Shown: positions 1 through 3,845 of the stretch, in pieces | Position numbering within the stretch: position 1 is the first letter of the stretch | How the letters are laid out: every line of letters starts with the position of its first letter | Assembly: GCA_900319655.1 (NCBI GenBank) | Contig: ONPH01000069.1 | Location: 1-6,516 of the forward strand | Reading direction: 5' to 3' | Length of the DNA stretch: 6,516 nt | From: an uncultured Eubacteriales bacterium | GTDB taxonomy: Bacteria > Bacillota > Clostridia > Oscillospirales > Acutalibacteraceae | The notes under the pieces: model-generated | Databases searched by the model: none | Seen by the model: the letters and a program-made list of their open reading frames with translations, nothing else | What the model was told of the DNA's origin: nothing | Position numbers and translations under genes: made by a program

Positions 1-26
1 ATAGCTACCCAAAAGGAGGATATCTA

Positions 27-590
27 ATGAAAGGTTTATTTTATTGCACTAATTGCGAAACATTTCAGGAAACAAAGCTGATCGAAAAGGAACAGACTTT
101 CCGTGTGAAAGGCAGGAATATCACACTAACGGCACCTGTAAGAGTGTGCTGCGATTGTGGTGAAGAAATTCTGGACACAGAATTAGACAATGAAACACTT
201 AAGCTTTTTTACAAAGAGTACCGCAGAAAGGAGAATTTGCTTCAGCCTGAAGAAATTAGAAGAATTCGAAATAAGTATAAATTATCTCAAGCTTCATTTT
301 CTAAGTTCTTAGGTTTTGGAGAAAAGACAATAACCAGATATGAAAACGGCGCATTACAAGACGCTTGTCATGATAACGCAATCAGATTGATGGATTCCAT
401 GGAATCCTTTTCTATTCTCTGGAAAGTGCGTAAGGATTGTCTTTCTGCAAAAGAGCAGCAGAAGATTAGAGAAATCATGAAAACGTATAACCGAGTCAAA
501 GTATCTTCAGAATATATTAATTTATGTACTTACCGCTCGGTATCAAATAATAATTATTCAACTGAAGGAGTATTTGATAATGCAGGCTAA
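27..590 (+). CDS. MqsA/YgiT-type zinc-finger HTH antitoxin, probable antitoxin of a toxin-antitoxin-chaperone module
   Basis: This 187-residue protein begins with a YgiT/MqsA-type zinc-binding region: C7xxC10 and C41xxC44 (inside V-C-C-D-C-G) form the two metal knuckles. A Cro/C1-type HTH follows at about residues 74-122 (LSQASFSKFLGFGEKTITRYENG), the usual MqsA layout in which the HTH binds the operon's own operator. Beyond the HTH is an unusually long C-terminal region (about 123-187) ending in a tail with scattered aromatic and hydrophobic residues (Y163, I164, L166, Y169, Y177, V182, F183). In known TAC systems such a tail is the chaperone-addiction segment; assigning it here is inference. 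AAGGAGG (13-19) sits 7 bases before the ATG and decides the start, although the frame is open to the left edge. The gene overlaps the SecB-like gene by 11 bases. The toxin is not in the window. Alternative: a stand-alone MqsA-like regulator. Confidence 0.85.
   Translation: MKGLFYCTNCETFQETKLIEKEQTFRVKGRNITLTAPVRVCCDCGEEILDTELDNETLKLFYKEYRRKENLLQPEEIRRIRNKYKLSQASFSKFLGFGEKTITRYENGALQDACHDNAIRLMDSMESFSILWKVRKDCLSAKEQQKIREIMKTYNRVKVSSEYINLCTYRSVSNNNYSTEGVFDNAG
564..570 (+). promoter_or_regulatory. Ribosome binding site of the SecB-like gene, inside the antitoxin gene
   Basis: GAAGGAG lies within the last codons of the antitoxin gene, 9 bases before ATG 580. It favours ATG 580 over the in-frame TTG at 574, which would leave only three bases between Shine-Dalgarno and start codon. 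The arrangement suggests translational coupling of antitoxin and chaperone. Confidence 0.75.
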
Positions 591-996
591 AAGCTGTTTA
601 ACATTGAAACAATACCTTGTAAAAACAATCAAATTTTCTGTAAATGAAGATTTTTGCTTCCCGGAAAACGAACAAATTAATTTAACCCCTGAGTTTCAAA
701 GGGAAATCACAAAGATTGATAATGACAACGTTTGTGTCAGTTTAAAATTTTCAATTAATAACGAGAAAGGAGATATACCCTTTTCCATATTTGTTGACAT
801 TAAGGGATGGTTTGAAATGGAGAATTGGGAACAACCCGATTTGTTTCCGTTGATTAATTCCAACGCCGTAGCGATTCTTTTTCCGTATTTACGGTCGATC
901 ATAACAATGGTAACGGCAAACGCGAATATCCCTCCCTATACCCTTCCTGTTATGAATATTGGTGCGTTGTTTGAACAAAACAATAATGAAGAATAA
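580..996 (+). CDS. SecB-like chaperone, probable TAC chaperone
   Basis: This is a 138-residue SecB-family protein. The best evidence is the C-terminal half: L100-F-P-Y-L-R-S-I-I (100-108), then P118-P, then P123-V-M-N-I-G-A-L-F (123-131). It follows the SecB pattern LFPYAR..I..L..R..FP.L.L.PVNFDALF. The N-terminal half has alternating beta-strand-like segments (V51-F57, F68-W77), as expected for the SecB fold. SecB acts as a cytosolic tetramer that holds unfolded clients. Firmicutes generally lack export SecB, and solitary SecB-like proteins beside antitoxins are known to fold and protect the antitoxin (HigBA-SecB of M. tuberculosis, CmdTAC, MqsRAC). The position directly behind, and overlapping, an MqsA-like antitoxin supports that role rather than general protein export. 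It is shorter than E. coli SecB (about 155 residues). Assignment to the fold is fairly secure; the antitoxin as client is inferred. Confidence 0.8.
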   Translation: MQAKSCLTLKQYLVKTIKFSVNEDFCFPENEQINLTPEFQREITKIDNDNVCVSLKFSINNEKGDIPFSIFVDIKGWFEMENWEQPDLFPLINSNAVAILFPYLRSIITMVTANANIPPYTLPVMNIGALFEQNNNEE

Positions 997-1096
997 TCTA
1001 CGGTAGATAAAAGAAAGTCTGGTTCACATTGAACAGACCCGGTAATACCGGAAAGGATTTAACAAAAAGATAATAACCACTATTTTGCCGTAGATT
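995..1096 (+). repeat. Cluster of inverted repeats behind the chaperone gene; possible structured RNA
   Basis: The 9-base arms 995-1003 (AATCTACGG) and 1088-1096 (CCGTAGATT) are perfectly complementary. They enclose a 9-bp hairpin with one bulged G (1017-1026 with 1030-1038, loop CAT) and a directly adjoining 5-bp hairpin (CCGGT 1039-1043, ACCGG 1047-1051). The left outer arm is also half of a small palindrome, ATCTAC-G-GTAGAT (996-1008), so two alternative folds exist. The element begins on the stop codon of the SecB-like gene and carries no U-tract. It could be a 3' UTR structure, a processing or stability element, or a chance set in AT-rich DNA. No known RNA family is recognised. Confidence 0.45.
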
Positions 1097-1099
1097 GCT

Positions 1100-1128
1100 T
1101 TATGCTATCAAGGGCATAATTATTTTTT
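1100..1128 (+). terminator. Weak terminator-like hairpin
   Basis: TTATGC (1100-1105) and GCATAA (1114-1119) form a 6-bp stem with an 8-base loop, followed by TATTTTTT. The T-run is good but the stem has only two G-C pairs, so termination would be inefficient. It may add to the stronger terminator 40 bases further on. Confidence 0.35.
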
Positions 1129-1157
1129 ACAAGAAATGAAATTGAACTTTACATTAC

Positions 1158-1191
1158 TCCCTCGACATATATTAGTTGGGGGATTTTTCTT
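1158..1191 (+). terminator. Rho-independent terminator of the antitoxin-chaperone operon
   Basis: TCCCTCGAC (1158-1166) pairs with GTTGGGGGA (1175-1183) over 9 bp, including two G-T wobbles, with an 8-base loop. TTTTTCTT follows directly. This is the end of the antitoxin-chaperone transcript, about 190 bases after the last stop codon. An 8-bp perfect inverted repeat (AATTGAAC 1140-1147, GTTCAATT 1194-1201) flanks the whole terminator. Confidence 0.8.
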
Positions 1192-1197
1192 ATGTTC

Positions 1198-1217
1198 AAT
1201 TACAGTCTGTTGTAATT
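1198..1217. repeat. Small inverted repeat between terminator and fic promoter
   Basis: AATTACA (1198-1204) and TGTAATT (1211-1217) are perfect complements around GTCTGT. The repeat overlaps the right arm of the outer repeat that flanks the terminator. It lies about 40 bases before the -35 box of the fic promoter and could be an extra operator. It could equally be chance in this AT-rich gap (997-1409), which holds no convincing gene. Confidence 0.3.
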
Positions 1218-1256
1218 AATGCGGATTTGATATAAGCTAGACGCTTATTTTGAGGA

Positions 1257-1284
1257 TTGACATTAATTAAAATAATAGTATAAT
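1257..1284 (+). promoter_or_regulatory. Consensus sigma-A promoter of fic
   Basis: TTGACA (1257-1262) and TATAAT (1279-1284) are both perfect consensus hexamers, 16 bases apart. Transcription should begin near 1291, leaving an AT-rich leader of about 120 bases before the fic ATG. A promoter this strong for a toxin-like enzyme suggests that it is normally repressed. The inverted repeat at 1264-1295 covers the spacer, the -10 box and the start point. Confidence 0.8.
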
Positions 1285-1384
1285 TATTTTAATTAGATGT
1301 GTTTTTTCTCGTGTAATTAAAGAATAGTTTAATTGTTTTTTTGAATTCTTTTTCTATTAAAAAATTTGATTAATTATTTTAATT
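1264..1384. repeat. AT-rich inverted and direct repeats over the fic promoter and leader; operator candidates
   Basis: Repeat 1 is a 13-bp perfect inverted repeat with a 6-base gap, TAATTAAAATAAT (1264-1276) and ATTATTTTAATTA (1283-1295), centred on the promoter. Repeat 2 is AATTAAA (1315-1321) and TTTAATT (1328-1334), also with a 6-base gap. Repeat 3 has a right half, TAATTATTTTAATT (1371-1384), identical to bases 1281-1294, and a degenerate left half (1355-1366). The three centres fall near 1279.5, 1324.5 and 1369.5, a regular 45-base spacing. The layout suits binding of a dimeric repressor at several sites. The low complexity of the DNA makes chance matches more likely than usual. Confidence 0.5.
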
Positions 1385-1409
1385 CCGCATATGATAAAGG
1401 GGTAGCAAT

Positions 1410-2618
1410 ATGAATTATCGCCAAAGAGCAGGTTGTTTTATGAAAGGAAACGGTTTTAGTACGTTCGTTCCAAATAAACTTCCGCCAAATCCTCCCATTC
1501 AGTTTGATGCAGAAATGCAAAATCTTTTGTCTTTAGCTGACAGAAAGCTGGGCAGACTGGACGGCATCACGCAAATATTACCGAACCCTGATTTGTTCGT
1601 TGCGATGTATGTCAGGAAAGAAGCCGTGCTTAGTTCTCAGATCGAAGGCACACAGGCTTCGTTTGCCGATGTTCTGAGCGCCGAATATAATCAGGTTGAA
1701 GACCAGCGGAGAGATGATATCGGCGAAATATCAAACTATGTATCGGCAATGAACTGGGGACTGGAAAGATTAGCTGATTTTCCGCTGAGTTTAAGGCTGA
1801 TAAGGGAGATTCATCAAAAACTGTTACAGAACACACGCGGTTCACATCGTAATCCCGGAGAGTTCAGAACCTCTCAGAACTGGATAGGACCCGCCGGATG
1901 CACCCTCAAAAATGCAACCTTTGTTCCACCTTCTGTCCCTGATATGGAAAAAGCGCTGGGCGAATTGGAAAACTACATCTATGAAGATGATCAAATGCCC
2001 GCGTTAGTAAAGATTGCGCTCATCCATGCTCAGTTTGAAACGATACATCCGTTTCTTGACGGAAATGGACGAATGGGACGTTTGCTGATTACTTTTTGGC
2101 TTTGTCAGCAAGAGATATTGACAAAGCCGCTGTTGTATTTGAGTTATTTCTTTAAACAGAATCGCGCAGAGTATTATGACCGCTTAATGGATGTCAGGAA
2201 AAAGGGTAAATGGGAAGAGTGGATCAAATTCTTTTTGAGAGGTGTAGCGGAAACATCAGATGAGTCAACAAAATCCGCGAAAGATATTCTTGAGTTGCAG
2301 AAACGGTGTTCGGATATCTTGCTGGGTCAAGATGGAAATAATAGTCATTATCAAATACTGTTGAGTTATTTATTTGAGAAACCGTATATTCAAAGAAATG
2401 ATGTAATGAGTGCCTTAGATGTTTCAAATCCGACAGCAGGTGCGATTATTGATGTTTTTTGTGATTCAAAAATCCTCTATGATCTCACTCCCCAAAGAAG
2501 CAGAAATAAGCTCTATGCTTTTTCCGAATATATCAATATTCTTAACAAGGGAACGGAATTAAGTCAAGAAGAAACATCTGAAGCTACTATAATGCAAGAT
2601 GTTTATGATAATCCTTAA
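1410..2618 (+). CDS. Fic-domain protein (class II, likely AMPylator) with C-terminal winged helix
   Basis: This 402-residue Fic enzyme would transfer AMP (or another nucleotide moiety) from a nucleotide to a protein hydroxyl in the cytosol. The catalytic motif is complete at 213-224, H-P-F-L-D-G-N-G-R-M-G-R: catalytic H213, metal-binding D217, anion-hole G218-N219-G220 and R221/R224. An N-terminal domain (about 25-95) carries the inhibitory (S/T)xxxE(G/N) motif as S75-S-Q-I-E79-G80, which marks class II: E79 would block ATP positioning until released. Residues about 312-378 (SYLFEKPYIQRNDVMSALDVSNPTAG...) look like a winged HTH, as in many stand-alone Fic proteins of this length, so it may bind DNA, perhaps its own promoter. 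AAAGGGG (1396-1402) lies 7 bases before the ATG. A second Met at residue 11 is less likely because the family-like RAG...FVPNKLPPNPP segment starts before it. No separate antitoxin is needed in this class. The target is unknown. Confidence 0.93.
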   Translation: MNYRQRAGCFMKGNGFSTFVPNKLPPNPPIQFDAEMQNLLSLADRKLGRLDGITQILPNPDLFVAMYVRKEAVLSSQIEGTQASFADVLSAEYNQVEDQRRDDIGEISNYVSAMNWGLERLADFPLSLRLIREIHQKLLQNTRGSHRNPGEFRTSQNWIGPAGCTLKNATFVPPSVPDMEKALGELENYIYEDDQMPALVKIALIHAQFETIHPFLDGNGRMGRLLITFWLCQQEILTKPLLYLSYFFKQNRAEYYDRLMDVRKKGKWEEWIKFFLRGVAETSDESTKSAKDILELQKRCSDILLGQDGNNSHYQILLSYLFEKPYIQRNDVMSALDVSNPTAGAIIDVFCDSKILYDLTPQRSRNKLYAFSEYINILNKGTELSQEETSEATIMQDVYDNP

Positions 2619-2708
2619 CAAATGATCGGAATTTTTCAAGGATTATATGAGTTGTAAGCGTCAAACAAACGCCAAACTGCATTTTTCCAAAAAACAACAC
2701 AAAAAGAA

Positions 2709-2748
2709 AATCGCTTAGGCAGCCGGATAATGGCTTGCCTAAGCGATT
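2709..2748. terminator. Long hairpin, probable bidirectional terminator
   Basis: AATCGCTTAGGCA (2709-2721) and TGCCTAAGCGATT (2736-2748) form a perfect 13-bp stem, extended by GCC/GGC with one bulged T (2735) and a GGATAAT loop. On the minus strand it is followed by TTTTCTTTTTG and more T-rich sequence, an excellent terminator. On the plus strand the following TTGTTCTT is weaker but could end the fic transcript. On the minus strand it stands directly behind the tRNA-Thr 3'-end copy at 2752-2769, the same order as the intact tRNA and its terminator. Confidence 0.75.
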
Positions 2749-2751
2749 GTT

Positions 2752-2769
2752 CTTGGAGCTGATAACCGG
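2752..2769 (-). repeat. 18-base direct copy of the tRNA-Thr 3' end
   Basis: CTTGGAGCTGATAACCGG is identical to 2985-3002, the CCA end, acceptor strand and part of the T-stem of the tRNA-Thr gene, in the same orientation and 233 bases away. The match stops inside the T-arm and no other tRNA parts are seen beside it. It may be an attachment-site copy left by an integrating element or the stump of a tandem tRNA gene. Confidence 0.75.
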
Positions 2770-2845
2770 CGGTTGTTGTCTCTAAGCGTTTCAGCTCGTT
2801 TTATGCGGCGTGATGAATGGGAAAGGTTTGCGTAGCTCTCTCGCT

Positions 2846-2870
2846 AAAAACAGTCCTCAGGACTGTTTTT
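2846..2870. repeat. 25-base palindrome with A and T runs
   Basis: AAAAACAGTCCT (2846-2857), a central C, then AGGACTGTTTTT (2859-2870) make a perfect 12-bp inverted repeat. With a short loop it becomes a hairpin with a T-run on both strands, so it may act as a bidirectional terminator. It opens a GC-rich stretch (2871-2912) with a repeated GCCTGCG (2871, 2890) that leads straight into the inverted tRNA fragment. Together these look like a dispersed repeat element rather than coding DNA. Confidence 0.6.
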
Positions 2871-2912
2871 GCCTGCGGCTCGGCGTTTCGCCTGCGCCTT
2901 GGCACGCTCGTC

Positions 2913-2933
2913 TTCAAATCCGGTTATCAGCTC
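2913..2933 (+). repeat. 21-base inverted copy of the tRNA-Thr 3' end
   Basis: The 21 bases here are the exact reverse complement of 2989-3009, so the plus strand carries tRNA-sense sequence from the T-loop to one base short of the end of CCA. With the real tRNA end it brackets the tRNA terminator hairpin in a larger inverted repeat (2913-3009). It is not a functional tRNA, since no D-arm or anticodon arm precedes it. Confidence 0.75.
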
Positions 2934-2945
2934 TTGTGCTACGGT

Positions 2946-2984
2946 AAAAAGAAAGAAGAGCAGTCCGGTGACTACTCTTCTTTC
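2946..2984 (-). terminator. Rho-independent terminator of tRNA-Thr
   Basis: Read on the minus strand, a 10-bp stem (2975-2984 with 2951-2960) continues, after one C-A mismatch, as four more pairs (2970-2973 with 2962-2965) around a 4-base loop. TTTTT (2950-2946) follows. The hairpin begins two bases after the encoded CCA, so the tRNA transcript is short and monocistronic. Confidence 0.85.
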
Positions 2985-2986
2985 CT

Positions 2987-3062
2987 TGGAGCTGATAACC
3001 GGATTTGAACCGGTGACCTCATCCTTACCAAGGATGCACTCTACCTACTGAGCTATATCAGC
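2987..3062 (-). tRNA. tRNA-Thr (anticodon GGT), CCA encoded
   Basis: On the minus strand the gene reads 5' GCTGATA-TA-GCTC... and ends TATCAGC-T-CCA, giving a perfect 7-bp acceptor stem (3056-3062 with 2991-2997). The D-arm is GCTC-AGTAGGTA-GAGT. The anticodon arm is CATCC-TTGGTAA-GGATG with anticodon GGT, which reads ACC and ACT threonine codons. The T-arm is ACCGG-TTCAAAT-CCGGT. It is 76 bases long including the encoded CCA. It has its own promoter upstream (3090-3118) and terminator downstream, and is divergent from the rimP operon. Its 3' end is partly copied twice within 235 bases, as expected if the gene served as an integration site. Confidence 0.97.
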
Positions 3063-3089
3063 GTGTGTTATCTTTTAGACAACAGCGTT

Positions 3090-3142
3090 ATTATAACACA
3101 ACTGTGCGGTAATTTCAAATGTTTTTTAAAAGTTTTTTAAAA
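3090..3142 (-). promoter_or_regulatory. Promoter of tRNA-Thr with UP-like A/T tracts
   Basis: On the minus strand TTGAAA (3118-3113), a 17-base spacer and TATAAT (3095-3090) form a strong promoter. TG one base before the -10 hexamer makes it an extended -10. Transcription should start near 3083, about 20 bases before the mature tRNA 5' end. Directly upstream, GTTTTTTAAAA is repeated in tandem on the plus strand (3121-3131, 3132-3142), placing phased A/T tracts where an UP element would sit. Confidence 0.8.
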
Positions 3143-3198
3143 ATATTTGATTTATCTTACAAATTTTCGAAAAAATGGCTTAAATTCAGGAAAAATAC

Positions 3199-3227
3199 TT
3201 GCATTTTACAAATCAGAGTGCTATAAT
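3199..3227 (+). promoter_or_regulatory. Promoter of the rimP-nusA-infB operon
   Basis: TTGCAT (3199-3204) and TATAAT (3222-3227) are 17 bases apart, with TG (3219-3220) one base before the -10 box, an extended -10. The start point should fall near 3234, leaving a leader of about 80 bases that contains the hairpin at 3252-3280. The region 3063-3232 is otherwise only this and the divergent tRNA promoter. Confidence 0.85.
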
Positions 3228-3251
3228 TCATAATGTTGAATATGCTGAAAC

Positions 3252-3280
3252 TAAGGAGTGGGCAAACGGCCCGCTCCTTA
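3252..3280 (+). promoter_or_regulatory. Leader hairpin upstream of rimP
   Basis: TAAGGAGTGGGC (3252-3263) pairs with GCCCGCTCCTTA (3269-3280) over 12 bp with one T-G wobble and an AAACG loop. It lies between the promoter and the rimP ribosome binding site. No proper U-tract follows (CTTTATGG), so it is not a clear terminator; it may stabilise the 5' end or be a control site for NusA-dependent or translational regulation. Its left arm contains a decoy Shine-Dalgarno (AAGGAG) with no useful start codon behind it. Confidence 0.7.
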
Positions 3281-3301
3281 CTTTATGGTAAAACAGAATT
3301 C

Positions 3302-3309
3302 GGAGGGAG
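3302..3309 (+). promoter_or_regulatory. Ribosome binding site that fixes the rimP start
   Basis: GGAGGGAG ends four bases before ATG 3314, so the GGAGG core has about 7 bases of spacing. The in-frame upstream ATG at 3233 has no such site, lies at the predicted transcription start, and would translate through the leader hairpin. Confidence 0.8.
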
Positions 3310-3313
3310 ATAT

Positions 3314-3796
3314 ATGGCAAAGAGCAAAGGCGGAGTTACCGTTTCTAAGGTCTGGCAGCTTTGCGAGCCGATTGTTGGCGAGCTCGGGCTGTCACTTTGG
3401 GATGTGCGCTACGTCAAGGAGGGTGCCGAGTGGTACCTCAGAGTTTACATCGACAAGCCCGGCGGCGTTGACATCAACGACTGCGAGGCGGTGTCGCGCG
3501 CGATCAACGAGCCGCTCGACGAGCTCGACCCGATTGACGGTTCGTACTGCCTGGAGGTTTGTTCACCGGGGCTTGAGCGCGAGCTTGTCAGGGATGAGCA
3601 CTTTGAGCAGTATATCGGAGCGGATGTTCTCGTAAAGCTGCGCCGTCCGGTCGAGGGCGTTGGCAAGGAGTTCGACGGCAGGCTGAAATCGTACTCAGAC
3701 GGCGAGATTACCGTTGAGGATCACGAGGGAGAAAATGAGCTGAGCTTTACCAAGAAGGATATGGTCTGGGTGAAGCTGGACGATTTTAATGTATAG
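3314..3796 (+). CDS. rimP: Ribosome maturation factor RimP
   Basis: RimP is a cytosolic assembly factor for the 30S subunit. This 160-residue protein shows the family pattern throughout. The N-terminal alpha/beta domain (about 8-88) contains LWDVRYVKEGAEWYLRVYID (28-47), the D53-INDCEAVSRAINEPLDE segment and the signature Y78-CLEVCSPGLER (to 89). The C-terminal SH3-like domain (about 90-158) contains F98-EQYIGADVLVKLRRP and FDGRLKSY. Length is typical (about 150). The 27-residue extension to ATG 3233 is rejected because of the ribosome binding site at 3302-3309. It is the first gene of the operon, 49 bases before nusA, the usual Firmicute order. Its GC content and codon use differ clearly from the AT-rich genes to the left. 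Confidence 0.95.
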   Translation: MAKSKGGVTVSKVWQLCEPIVGELGLSLWDVRYVKEGAEWYLRVYIDKPGGVDINDCEAVSRAINEPLDELDPIDGSYCLEVCSPGLERELVRDEHFEQYIGADVLVKLRRPVEGVGKEFDGRLKSYSDGEITVEDHEGENELSFTKKDMVWVKLDDFNV

Positions 3797-3845
3797 AAAG
3801 GCAGAACGCCTAAATCTTATTAAAAATGAAAAGGATGATAGGAAA

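Noticed and set aside
574..579. TTG start two codons before the SecB-like ATG
   Set aside because: It would leave only three bases to the Shine-Dalgarno; ATG 580 has normal spacing.
696..902. Minus-strand reading frame of 68 codons
   Set aside because: It lies wholly antisense to the SecB-like gene, with no ribosome binding site or family resemblance.
1136..1219. 27-codon plus-strand frame with a hydrophobic middle, resembling a small membrane peptide
   Set aside because: There is no ribosome binding site, and it runs through the terminator hairpin and T-run.
1630..1845. Minus-strand frame inside fic (also 2224-2427)
   Set aside because: These are shadows of the well-supported fic gene, with no start signal or recognisable product.
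2817..3051. Two overlapping plus-strand frames, one ending in ITGFEPVTSSLPRMHSTY
   Set aside because: They are translations of the repeat element and the antisense of tRNA-Thr, a familiar source of false hypothetical proteins.
3233..3313. N-terminal extension of rimP
   Set aside because: It has no ribosome binding site, coincides with the transcription start and leader hairpin, and is unlike the RimP family.
3789..3845. N-terminal extension of nusA
   Set aside because: It overlaps rimP, lacks a suitable ribosome binding site and adds residues absent from NusA proteins.
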